A stretch of 64,000 bases of DNA from Sporomusaceae bacterium (GTDB lineage Bacteria; Bacillota; Negativicutes; Sporomusales; UBA7701): NCBI GenBank assembly GCA_031460455.1, contig JAVKTQ010000004.1, forward strand, positions 1-64,000, given 5' to 3'. The position numbers and the translations under genes are program-made. Positions 9,064 to 16,256 of this stretch are shown one piece after another. The notes beneath the pieces are model-generated. The model saw only the letters and a program-made list of their open reading frames with translations. It had not been told where the DNA came from and ran no database searches. Within the stretch, counting starts at the first letter, position 1. Each line of letters starts with the position of its first letter.

Positions 9064-9642
9064 CTAGCGGCTTTTATGTTCCACCGTCAAAATATACCCC
9101 GCCCTCGCCAGCGCCCTTTTCACCCTGGCGCCGACATAAGCGGCGATCACCGTCTTGACGATATCGTACGGCAGGAAAGGCGCCACTGTCAGCATTGCCG
9201 CCTTTTCCCACGTCATAGGCTTATTCAAAAAGAAGGTGAAGTTGGCCATAAATCCGAGCATCCCTATGGCATAGGCGACCAACAGCCCCAGCATCATAAA
9301 CGCGAATGTACGGCTCACACCGTCAGCGGCGCGTTCGGTCAGCCGGCCGACAAGGTAGGCGCACACCATGAACCCGAACAGGAACCCGCCGGTCGGACCG
9401 AGCAGCACCGCAGCCCCGGCCTTGCCCTGGGCGAACACCGGCAAACCGAACACCCCCAGCAGCACCCAGACGAGTACGCTCACCGCCCCCCACCGGCCGC
9501 CGAGCACCAGCCCGGCGAGCAGCACGAACGGCACCTGCAGCGTATGGGGCACCGGGCTCGGCGGCAAAACGATGGAGACCTGTGAACTGATGGCGATGAG
9601 GGCGGCGAACAGCCCGGCGAGAATCATATTGCGAATCGGCAT
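9064..9642 (-). CDS. bioY: Biotin transporter BioY (S component)
   Basis: An integral membrane protein of 192 residues with about six transmembrane helices that binds biotin for uptake through an energy-coupling-factor transporter. The family signature is seen in PHTLQVPFVLLAGLVLGGRWG and GPTGGFLFGF. The start is ATG at 9642; AGGAG lies 9 bases upstream. It follows birA with 1 base between stop and start, so both are under the BirA operator at 10650-10681. No ECF ATPase or T component lies in this window, so BioY must share them from elsewhere or act alone. Confidence 0.94.
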   Translation of the reverse strand: MPIRNMILAGLFAALIAISSQVSIVLPPSPVPHTLQVPFVLLAGLVLGGRWGAVSVLVWVLLGVFGLPVFAQGKAGAAVLLGPTGGFLFGFMVCAYLVGRLTERAADGVSRTFAFMMLGLLVAYAIGMLGFMANFTFFLNKPMTWEKAAMLTVAPFLPYDIVKTVIAAYVGARVKRALARAGYILTVEHKSR

Positions 9643-9643
9643 C

Positions 9644-10630
9644 TTAGCTTGCTCCTCCCTCTGCGGGTCTGATCGATACATCGCCGGCCAGCACCCTCTC
9701 CACCCGGTCGGCGGTCCTCACCAGCAGCGCCCCGTCGGCGTCGATGTCGACCGCCATCCCGGAGAACCGCTGGCCGATACCGATCACGTCCACCGCCCGG
9801 CCGAGCGTCAGCGACTCGCGGCGCCACTCGTCGAGAACAGGCGCGAACCCGTGGTCGAGCGTCTGCTCGTACACCCGCTCCAGCTCCTCGAGGACGGCCA
9901 TGAAGATATCCAGCCGGGACAAGGGCCGCCCGGCGGCCAGGGACAGCGAGGTGGCCAGGTCGCGGAGCTCCGGGGGAAAATCGTCGGCGCCGATATTCAC
10001 GTTAACGCCGATGCCGATGACGATATGGTTGATGGCGTCCATCTCCGCCGACATCTCGGTGAGAATGCCCACCAGCTTCTTGCCGTTATAAAGGATATCG
10101 TTCGGCCACTTTATGCCGCAGGCCACGCCCGTCGTCCGGCGGATGGCGCGGCACACGGCCACGGCGGCCAGCAGCGTGCACTTTGGGGCGTCCTGGGGAT
10201 TGAACGGCGGCCTGAGCACGATCGAAAACCACACCCCGCGCGCGAACGGCGAAAACCAGCCGCGCGACAACCGCCCCCGCCCGACCGACTGCTCCTCGGC
10301 CACCACGATCTGGCCCTCCGGGCAGCCGGCGACAGCCAGCGCCTTAGCCTCATTGTTGGTCGATTCGACCCGCCGGAAATAGGCGACCGGCCTCCCCAGG
10401 CGCCGGGTAGTCAGCCTGGCCTCGATCTCGGCCGGCAGCAGCAGATCGGGGGTCCGGCACAGACGGTACCCCAGGCGGGGGTGGGCTTCGATATCGTAGC
10501 CGTCCTGCTTGAGGGCCCGGATATGCTTCCAGATCGCCGTCCGCGACACGGCCAGCCGGCGGGAAACCTCCTCGCCCGACACATAGCGGCCCGACTCCCC
10601 GCGCAGCATTTGCAGTATCTCTCCGCGCAC
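9644..10630 (-). CDS. birA: Bifunctional biotin ligase / biotin operon repressor
   Basis: The protein makes biotinyl-AMP, biotinylates carboxylase carrier protein, and represses biotin genes when loaded. An N-terminal winged helix (residues 1-60, SGEEVSRRLAVSRTAIWKHIRAL) marks the regulatory type. The catalytic domain contains VGRGRLSRGWFSP (the biotinyl-AMP-binding GRGRxxRxW loop) and the KWPNDI motif. The start is GTG at 10630 (GGGAGG 8 bases upstream), giving 328 residues; an ORF 17 codons longer would run into the operator and is rejected. Confidence 0.95.
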   Translation of the reverse strand: MRGEILQMLRGESGRYVSGEEVSRRLAVSRTAIWKHIRALKQDGYDIEAHPRLGYRLCRTPDLLLPAEIEARLTTRRLGRPVAYFRRVESTNNEAKALAVAGCPEGQIVVAEEQSVGRGRLSRGWFSPFARGVWFSIVLRPPFNPQDAPKCTLLAAVAVCRAIRRTTGVACGIKWPNDILYNGKKLVGILTEMSAEMDAINHIVIGIGVNVNIGADDFPPELRDLATSLSLAAGRPLSRLDIFMAVLEELERVYEQTLDHGFAPVLDEWRRESLTLGRAVDVIGIGQRFSGMAVDIDADGALLVRTADRVERVLAGDVSIRPAEGGAS

Positions 10631-10649
10631 CAAACCAACCTCCCGGGAA

Positions 10650-10689
10650 TTGTTATCTATATTATATGGAATAGTTAACAATTCGTCAA
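10650..10689 (-). promoter_or_regulatory. BirA operator and birA-bioY promoter
   Basis: TTGTTATC (10650-10657) and GTTAACAA (10674-10681) form the classical BirA box TTGTTAAC-N16-GTTAACAA with one mismatch. The minus-strand promoter TTGACG (10684-10689), 17 bases, TATAAT (10661-10666) is overlapped by it, so biotin-loaded BirA would block its own synthesis and that of BioY. Confidence 0.88.
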
Positions 10690-10690
10690 G

Positions 10691-10712
10691 TTAGGCCGTC
10701 CCAACGGCCTAA
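10691..10712 (-). terminator. Hairpin after panD
   Basis: A perfect 9-bp stem TTAGGCCGT / ACGGCCTAA with a 4-base loop lies just downstream of panD. It has no U-tract and adjoins the birA -35, so termination here would be inefficient or factor dependent. Confidence 0.5.
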
Positions 10713-10730
10713 AGAGAATATCGAGCCCCC

Positions 10731-11114
10731 TCAGCGGATCTCGCCGTGCTTCTCCGCGTCCTTGACCTCGGCGATGCGGTTGGCGTCGTCGAGAAACACC
10801 ACCGTCGGCTTGAAAGCCTTCGCCTCCTTGTCGTCGATAACCGCGTAAGTGATAATAATAACCTTGTCGCCGGGCTGAACCAGCCGCGCGGCAGCGCCGT
10901 TCAGGCACACAACCCCCGAGCCGCGCGGCCCCGGGATGGCGTACGTCTCCAGCCGCGCGCCGTTGTTGTTGTTGACCACCTGGACCTTCTCGTTGACACA
11001 GATTTCGGCGGCGTCCAGCAGGTCCTCGTCGATGGTGATGCTGCCCACGTAGTTGAGATTTGCTTCGGTTACGGTTGCCCGGTGCAGCTTCGATTTGAAT
11101 ACGGTGCGGAACAT
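10731..11114 (-). CDS. panD: Aspartate 1-decarboxylase, proenzyme
   Basis: PanD makes beta-alanine from aspartate for pantothenate. The proenzyme cleaves itself between Gly24 and Ser25 (seen in YVGSITI) to form the pyruvoyl cofactor. The 127-residue size and motifs [25 protein letters not shown] and DKVIIITYA are diagnostic. The start is ATG at 11114, two bases after the panC stop, with GGGAGG in the panC 3' end. A start five codons upstream is possible but would overlap panC. Confidence 0.96.
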   Translation of the reverse strand: MFRTVFKSKLHRATVTEANLNYVGSITIDEDLLDAAEICVNEKVQVVNNNNGARLETYAIPGPRGSGVVCLNGAAARLVQPGDKVIIITYAVIDDKEAKAFKPTVVFLDDANRIAEVKDAEKHGEIR

Positions 11115-11116
11115 GA

Positions 11117-11971
11117 TTATCCCTCCCACAGCAGATTATCGATAAGTCTCGTCTTGCCGATCCGCACGGCCAGCGCCACCAGCGCCGGCCCGGCGACCGT
11201 GTCCAGCTCCTCGAGGGTGGCCGGATCGCTCACGGAAACATAGTCGCAGGCGGCCAACGGCTCGCCGCCGATAAATTCCAACATTTCCCGGCGGATGGCC
11301 GCAGCGTCGCGCTGCCCGGCCCTGAGCCGCTCCGCCGCCAGCCGGATGGCCCGATTGAGCACGATGGCCGCCTGTCGCTCGGCAGGATTTAGGTACACAT
11401 TGCGCGAAGAGAGTGCCAGACCGTCGGCCTCCCTGACGATCGGCACGGTGGCGATGCGCGTGTTCATGCTCAGATCGGCCGCCATCCGCCTGACGACCAC
11501 GACCTGCTGGGCGTCCTTCTGGCCGAAATAAGCCACATCGGGCTCGACAATGTTGAACAATTTGGCGACCACCGTCGCCACGCCGCGGAAATGTCCCGGC
11601 CGCTTCGCCCCGCAGAGGCGCTCGGTGATATCCTTCACCTCGACGAAGGTGAGCATGCCGGCCGGTCCCTGCGGATACATCTCCTCGACCGGCGGCGCGA
11701 ACACCGCGTCCACCCCGGCGGAAGCGGCCAGACTCGCGTCCCGCTCCAGATCGCGCGGATAAACGGCATAATCCTCGCTGGGCCCGAACTGCAAAGGATT
11801 GACGAAAATACTGGCGATGACCAGCCCGTGGGCGGCCCGCGCCGTGCGCATCAGCGTCAGATGTCCCTCATGCAGAAACCCCATCGTCGGCACCAGCCCG
11901 ACGGTCTTGCCCGCCGCCCTGGCCTGCCGCACCAGCGCCCTTATATCGGCCACCCTTGTCACGATCTCCAT
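11117..11971 (-). CDS. panC: Pantothenate synthetase
   Basis: PanC condenses pantoate and beta-alanine with ATP to pantothenate. The nucleotidyltransferase motif [10 protein letters not shown] (HxGH type), the pantoate-binding [18 protein letters not shown] and the KMSSRN-like ALSSRNVYL segment are all visible. The start is ATG at 11971 (284 residues), with GGGGAGG 7 bases upstream; the longer ORF adds 49 residues encoded by the structured leader and is rejected. panB is absent from the window. It is co-transcribed with panD. Confidence 0.96.
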   Translation of the reverse strand: MEIVTRVADIRALVRQARAAGKTVGLVPTMGFLHEGHLTLMRTARAAHGLVIASIFVNPLQFGPSEDYAVYPRDLERDASLAASAGVDAVFAPPVEEMYPQGPAGMLTFVEVKDITERLCGAKRPGHFRGVATVVAKLFNIVEPDVAYFGQKDAQQVVVVRRMAADLSMNTRIATVPIVREADGLALSSRNVYLNPAERQAAIVLNRAIRLAAERLRAGQRDAAAIRREMLEFIGGEPLAACDYVSVSDPATLEELDTVAGPALVALAVRIGKTRLIDNLLWEG

Positions 11972-11991
11972 TCCAAACCCTCCCCACTGGA

Positions 11992-12187
11992 AAATAAAAA
12001 AGCTTCCCGGCAAAAGACAGGAAGGCTCAAAAAAACCTTGCTCCGGTCCTCGCCGTCTCAGTCCCTGCGGATCAAAGCGGTCTAAACCCAAGTATGTATT
12101 CGGTTGAGAGGCCGCCACGGAGGTACGGCTCCCGGCGAGGGATGCCGCCCGTTATCCGGCGATCTTCAAGGATAACTTAACCACGAC
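11992..12187 (-). promoter_or_regulatory. Structured leader of panC-panD with possible attenuator
   Basis: About 200 bases separate the candidate promoter (12189-12217) from panC. The part nearest the gene holds a terminator-like hairpin AGC(C)TTCC / GGAAGCT (12001-12027) followed on the minus strand by TTTTTTATTTT, ending about 20 bases before the panC start. Upstream, GC-rich segments can pair in several ways. I do not recognise a known riboswitch; the position of the hairpin suggests premature-termination control. Confidence 0.45.
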
Positions 12188-12217
12188 TATAATAGCATCT
12201 TTTCGTTACATATACAA
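12188..12217. promoter_or_regulatory. Overlapping divergent promoters, panC (minus) and response regulator (plus)
   Basis: Minus strand: TTGTAT (12212-12217), 17 bases, TATTAT (12189-12194), directed to panC. Plus strand: TATAAT (12188-12193) at about 40 bases before the response-regulator start, with a weak -35 TTCAAG (12165-12170). The two -10 boxes overlap, so the promoters should compete. Confidence 0.5.
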
Positions 12218-12233
12218 GCACGGAGGAAAGAAA

Positions 12234-12911
12234 ATGACCGTAAAAATACTCGTGGCCGACGACGAGGCCAGCATCCGCGAAGTCGTCCAGCTCTACCTCG
12301 AACGCGAAGGCTTCATCGTCCACACCGCCGCCGACGGCGACGCCGCCCTTGAGCTCGAAGCCGAAACCCGGCCCGACCTCCTGATCCTCGACATCATGCT
12401 GCCCGGCCGCACCGGCTGGGAGATATGCCGCGCCCTCACCCGCCGCGTCCCCGTCATCTTTCTCACCGCCAAAAGCACCGAAGCCGACAAAATCACCGGC
12501 TTCTCCCTCGGCGCCGACGACTATGTCACCAAACCCTTCAGCCCCCGCGAACTGGTGGCCAGAGTCAAGGCGGTGCTCAGGCGCAGCGGCCTCATCTTCG
12601 CCGACGGCGACGAACTTAGCTTCCCCGGCCTCGCCATCCGTCCCGCCACCCAGGCGGTCGAAAAAGGCGGCCGGTCGATCGCCCTGTCCCCCAAGGAATT
12701 CGACCTCCTCCTCTTCCTGGCGCGCCACCCCCGCATCGTCTTCACCCGCGAGCAGCTCCTCACCAACGTGTGGGGCTACGGCTTCGAAGGCGACGACCGC
12801 ACCGTCGACGCCACCGTCAAAAGGCTGCGCCATAAAATCGCCGACAAAGACAACACCTTCATCCATACCGTGTGGGGCACCGGCTACAAATTCGAGGTGA
12901 CCGCGCCATGA
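12234..12911 (+). CDS. OmpR/PhoB-family response regulator
   Basis: A 225-residue two-component regulator. The receiver domain (1-115) has the acidic pair DDE near residue 9, the phosphoacceptor Asp in LLILDIMLPG (about residue 52) and the conserved Lys in VTKPFSPREL. The C-terminal winged helix (about 130-225) shows LSPKEFDLLLFLARHP and RTVDATVKRLRHKI, the OmpR type. GGAGGAAAG precedes the ATG. The stop codon overlaps the kinase start (ATGA). Its likely target is the promoter at 14433-14465. Confidence 0.95.
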   Translation: MTVKILVADDEASIREVVQLYLEREGFIVHTAADGDAALELEAETRPDLLILDIMLPGRTGWEICRALTRRVPVIFLTAKSTEADKITGFSLGADDYVTKPFSPRELVARVKAVLRRSGLIFADGDELSFPGLAIRPATQAVEKGGRSIALSPKEFDLLLFLARHPRIVFTREQLLTNVWGYGFEGDDRTVDATVKRLRHKIADKDNTFIHTVWGTGYKFEVTAP

Positions 12912-14302
12912 TCCGCTCGATCTTCAGCCGTCTTTTCATCTCCCATATCGTCGTCATCCTCCTCGTCACCGTCACCCTCGGCGCCCTCATGGCCTATCTC
13001 GTCCGCGAGCACGTCATCGAGACCAAGCGCATCGAGATGCTTGCCAAAAGTCAGGCCGTAGCCGCCGTCGTCAACCGCGCGCTCAACAACGGCCGCCTGC
13101 CCGACCGTCTCGAAGTCATGGGCGAGCTGCTCGGCGCCCAGATCTGGGTCGTCGACCAACGGGGCAATATACTCGCCGGCAACCCGCCGCCCCGCTGGAA
13201 CCGACCTTTCCCCGAAAACTCGCCGCGCATCGACGCCCTGTTCGCCGGCGCGCCCCAGTCCTGGATCCGCAGCGGCCGCGACCAGACCGACCCCTCGATC
13301 GTCGTCGCCGTTCCCCTCGCCTCTCCCTATCCCGCCGCCGTCTTCTTCTACACCCCCATCACCGGCGTCAACCAGGCCATCGGGGCCATCGACCGCCTGC
13401 TCCTCCTCTCCCTGTTCTTCGGCACCGCTGCCGCTATCCTGTTCTCCCTGCTCATATCGCGCACCCTCACCCGGCCCCTCGCCGACATCAGCCACGCCGC
13501 CGCCCGCTTCGCCGCCGGCGACTACGCCAGCCGCACCGGCGCCACCGGCGGCGACGAAATCGGCGGCCTCGGCCGGACCTTCAACACCATGGCCGAATCG
13601 CTCGCCAAAGTCGAATACAACCGGCGCGAATTCCTCGCCACCGTCTCCCACGAGCTCAAAACACCGGTCACCTCCATCCAGGCCCTCGCCGAAGCCCTCG
13701 CCGACGGCGTCGCGACGGAGCCCGAGCACCAGCAGCGCTACCTCGCCACCATCGTCGGCGAAAGCCAGCGCATCGACCGCCTTATCCGCGACCTCCTCGA
13801 CCTGGCGCAGCTTGAGGCCGGCGAACTGTCCATCGTCCCCGAAAAAACCGACCTCGTCGCCTTTCTGGGCCGCGAAACCGCCAAATACGACCACCTGCTC
13901 GCCGAAAAGGACCTCACCCTCCGCGTCGCAGCCCCTGCCGCCGTCCCGCCCGTGCTGGCCGACCCCGGCTGGCTGGCGCAGATAATTGCCAACCTTGTCT
14001 CCAACGCCGCCCGCCATTCGCCCGCCGGCGAAACCATCGTCATAACCGTGCAGCCCACCGCCGGCAAAGTCGCCGTCGCCGTCAGCGATTGCGGCCCAGG
14101 CATCCCGCCTGAGGACCAGCCCCACATCTGGGAGCGCTTCTACCGGGTCGACAAATCGCGGGCCCGCAGCGGCGGCGGCACCGGCCTGGGACTCGCGATA
14201 ACCAAGCGCCTCGTCCAGGCCATGAACGGCGAAATAACCCTGGAAAGCACGGTAGGCCAGGGGGCGAAATTCACCTTCACTCTTCCGGTTTCGGGTGCGT
14301 AG
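12908..14302 (+). CDS. Membrane-bound sensor histidine kinase
   Basis: A 464-residue kinase, start ATG at 12908. A transmembrane segment at about 10-31, an extracytoplasmic sensor of about 130 residues, a second membrane segment at about 168-190, then a HAMP domain. The dimerisation/phosphotransfer helix carries SHELKTP; ATP-binding boxes are NLVSNAARHS (N), DCGPGIP (G1), ERFYRVDKSR (F) and GGGTGLGLAI (G2). It forms an operon with the regulator. The signal is not known; the downstream secreted protein suggests an envelope-related stimulus. The stop codon lies in repeat R1-B. Confidence 0.94.
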   Translation: MIRSIFSRLFISHIVVILLVTVTLGALMAYLVREHVIETKRIEMLAKSQAVAAVVNRALNNGRLPDRLEVMGELLGAQIWVVDQRGNILAGNPPPRWNRPFPENSPRIDALFAGAPQSWIRSGRDQTDPSIVVAVPLASPYPAAVFFYTPITGVNQAIGAIDRLLLLSLFFGTAAAILFSLLISRTLTRPLADISHAAARFAAGDYASRTGATGGDEIGGLGRTFNTMAESLAKVEYNRREFLATVSHELKTPVTSIQALAEALADGVATEPEHQQRYLATIVGESQRIDRLIRDLLDLAQLEAGELSIVPEKTDLVAFLGRETAKYDHLLAEKDLTLRVAAPAAVPPVLADPGWLAQIIANLVSNAARHSPAGETIVITVQPTAGKVAVAVSDCGPGIPPEDQPHIWERFYRVDKSRARSGGGTGLGLAITKRLVQAMNGEITLESTVGQGAKFTFTLPVSGA

Positions 14303-14408
14303 AAAGTCCATCTGCTGCGTTGCTCCTCAAAGCGCTGGCTTGCGTACATCCCGAGTACGCGGCGCGGCGCGCTTTTCCGGTGCGCCTTGCATCTGGAGCT
14401 TTCTACAC
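14297..14408 (+). repeat. Structured repeat R1, copy B
   Basis: Starts in the last codons of the kinase gene. Ends GCGTAGAAAG and CTTTCTACAC pair. It has the same blocks as the other copies: CATCTGCTGCGTTGCTCCTC, an inner hairpin GCGTAC-N7-GTACGC, and CCTTGCATCTGG. Orientation relative to the preceding gene matches copies A, D and E. No U-tract follows. Confidence 0.85.
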
Positions 14409-14432
14409 ACCCTTCTCCCCTCAGATTTTCCC

Positions 14433-14465
14433 TGTCATACATTTGTCATACTCGAAGTCTATAAT
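14433..14465 (+). promoter_or_regulatory. Promoter with direct repeat for the secreted repeat protein
   Basis: TATAAT at 14460-14465. In place of a normal -35 there are two identical octamers TGTCATAC (14433-14440 and 14444-14451), 11 bases apart, one helical turn. This is the classic arrangement of an OmpR-family binding site at an activated promoter, and an OmpR-family regulator is encoded just upstream. Confidence 0.65.
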
Positions 14466-14518
14466 AACCTCAAACAGCCGCTTCAGGCTGCAGAGATATA
14501 GATTCGGAGGTATGACAA

Positions 14519-15172
14519 ATGAGACTGGTCAGCAAAAAGACAATTGCCATCTTCGTCCTCGGGGCGTTCGTGCTTGCCGGCGCAGCCCTCTCCCCCCTCG
14601 CCCAGGCCGCCGAAGCCGAAAAAGCCCGTCCGGCGCACGAAAAGCGTCAGCACGACCCCGACAAGGCCGCCCAGCGGCTTGCGGAAACTTACGGCATCAG
14701 CAAAGATACCATCCTCACCCGCGTCAGCGGCGGAGCCAGCTTCCGCGACATCCACCGCGCAGCCTTCCTGGCAAAGGCCAGCGGCAAAACCTTCGACGAG
14801 GTGCTCGACCTCAAAACAGGCGACAACACCTGGAAGGATGTCGCCAAAAACCTCGGCGTAACCAAAGAACAGACCAAAGCCGCCTTCCACGCCCTGTCGG
14901 CCGACAGGCTCAACGCCAAGCTCGGCCTTGACCGCACCACCGTCCTCGGCCTCCTGGAGCAAGGCTACAAAACCCGCGACATCGCCGTGGCCGGCCTCCT
15001 GGCCGAGAACGCCGACAAAACCCCGGCCAGCGTCCTGGAAATGAAGAAAATCAACAACACTTGGCGGGATGTCGCCGGCTCGCTGGGAGTCAGCGACGAG
15101 ACGCTCAAGCAGGATATGCTCAAACTCAGGCAAGCCTTCGGTCACGGCAACCGCCACCACCGCGGCAAGTGA
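14519..15172 (+). CDS. Secreted helical-repeat protein, probable two-component target
   Basis: A 217-residue exported protein. A Sec signal peptide spans about 1-31 (basic start, hydrophobic core, cleavage near AQA-AE). The mature part is charged, cysteine-free and mostly helical. It contains repeated units of about 40-50 residues: W-K/R-DVA-x-LGV-T/S (NNTWKDVAKNLGVT at about 102 and NNTWRDVAGSLGVS at about 180), each preceded by a K-x-x-x-VL-x-x-K turn. No enzymatic motif is visible. Family not recognised; periplasmic chaperone-like or adaptor roles are possible but unproven. Ends at a strong terminator. Confidence 0.75.
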   Translation: MRLVSKKTIAIFVLGAFVLAGAALSPLAQAAEAEKARPAHEKRQHDPDKAAQRLAETYGISKDTILTRVSGGASFRDIHRAAFLAKASGKTFDEVLDLKTGDNTWKDVAKNLGVTKEQTKAAFHALSADRLNAKLGLDRTTVLGLLEQGYKTRDIAVAGLLAENADKTPASVLEMKKINNTWRDVAGSLGVSDETLKQDMLKLRQAFGHGNRHHRGK

Positions 15173-15194
15173 ATAAGCAACAAATAAGAGAAGA

Positions 15195-15227
15195 CCGTCG
15201 CTCCGTGTGCGACGGCTTTTTCTTGTT
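15195..15227. terminator. Terminator after the secreted protein gene, also facing pssA
   Basis: Stem CCGTCGC / GCGACGG (15195-15215) with a 7-base loop and CTTTTTCTTGTT on the plus strand. The minus strand continues TCTTCTCTTATTT, so it may also stop transcription coming from pssA. Confidence 0.85.
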
Positions 15228-15293
15228 AAACGACAGAAACCCTTCGGCCGTTATTTTCGTTTCCTGGAATGTGCGCGGCCTATCAACGGCCGC

Positions 15294-15797
15294 CTACAGT
15301 TTCGGCACCTTTATCGTCGAAACCATCAGCCACGACAAAATCAGCAGAATAAACGCTTGCCCCGTCGCCGGCAGCAGCGGCGCGAAATACGCGCACGCCG
15401 CGAGGACAGGCCCGGCCACCGTTATCGGCAGGCCGACGAAGTGGCCCCTGACGCCGGACACGCTGAAGCGGGCCAGGCGGAGCGCCCCGCAGACCGGGAA
15501 AACGGTCGCCAGTACATAGCCGCTCCAGCCGATGTCGGCGAAGACCAGTTGGTAGGCGATCAGCGCCGGCGCCACCCCAAACGAGACCAGGTCGGCCAGA
15601 GAATCGAGCTGCTTGCCGAATTCGCTGGCGACGTTCAGCCGCCGCGCCACCCGGCCGTCGAGGCTGTCGAACAGCGCCGCGCCGAACACCAGCGCGACGG
15701 CCAGCGCCCATTGCTCGACAAGGGACAGCAAAATAGCCACCAGGCCGGCGGACAGGTTGGTCACCGTCAGGATATTGGGAATCCAGCGACGCGGCAT
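15294..15797 (-). CDS. pssA: CDP-diacylglycerol-serine O-phosphatidyltransferase-type enzyme
   Basis: An integral membrane CDP-alcohol phosphatidyltransferase of 167 residues. The signature D(G)x2-AR-x8-G-x3-D-x3-D is seen in DSLDGRVARRLNVASEFGKQLDSLAD. Length and sequence fit the Firmicutes phosphatidylserine synthase subgroup; other CDP-alcohol transferases cannot be fully excluded. The start is ATG at 15797, with GAGGTGG 6 bases upstream. Directly after the stop codon lies a hairpin GCGGCC / GGCCGC (15275-15293) with the R1-like loop GTTGATA on the minus strand. Confidence 0.85.
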   Translation of the reverse strand: MPRRWIPNILTVTNLSAGLVAILLSLVEQWALAVALVFGAALFDSLDGRVARRLNVASEFGKQLDSLADLVSFGVAPALIAYQLVFADIGWSGYVLATVFPVCGALRLARFSVSGVRGHFVGLPITVAGPVLAACAYFAPLLPATGQAFILLILSWLMVSTIKVPKL

Positions 15798-15863
15798 AAA
15801 AAACCACCTCAAGCCGCGGAAAGCTCGGCGCCGCCCCCGCGGCTCCCGAGCTTTCCGTAAGAT

Positions 15864-16256
15864 TCACTTCTTTGTGGCCACCCTGGCCATAAACTTCGCG
15901 TTGTCGATGATATACCGCTCGTGGCGTCCCTCGCCGACCTTTTCCCGGTCGTCGAAGGCCTCCACGGCAAACGTCAGTTTCTTGCCGGCGAGCTCCACCA
16001 GCTCGGCTCTCGCCCGCACGGTCATCCCCACCGGCGTCGCCGCCAGATGGGAGATTTCCACCCGCGTGCCGACCGAGCCCTCGCCGTCGGCGAGATAAGG
16101 CTTGAGGGCAGCGATCGCGGCCTGCTCCATAAGGGCCACAAGCAGCGGGGTGGCAAACACGGCCGCCCCCTTGTTGCCGAAGCGCTCGGCGGTATTGTCG
16201 GCCGTCACGGTCACAGCCGCTTCACCGGCGGCGCCGACGGTCAGCGCGTTCCCCAT
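15864..16256 (-). CDS. Hotdog-fold thioesterase (FlK-like)
   Basis: A 130-residue single-domain hotdog protein related to fluoroacetyl-CoA thioesterase-type families. [19 protein letters not shown] forms the hot-dog helix, and the motif [24 protein letters not shown] follows. Such enzymes hydrolyse small acyl-CoA thioesters; the substrate here is unknown. The start overlaps the end of ftsH by 16 bases, which indicates translational coupling in the tilS-hpt-ftsH unit. Confidence 0.85.
   Translation of the reverse strand: MGNALTVGAAGEAAVTVTADNTAERFGNKGAAVFATPLLVALMEQAAIAALKPYLADGEGSVGTRVEISHLAATPVGMTVRARAELVELAGKKLTFAVEAFDDREKVGEGRHERYIIDNAKFMARVATKK

Noticed and set aside
12060-12180. Possible TPP or cyclic-di-GMP riboswitch in the panC leader
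   Set aside because: CTGAGA is present but the other conserved TPP elements are absent, and no GEMM core was found; only a generic structured leader is reported.
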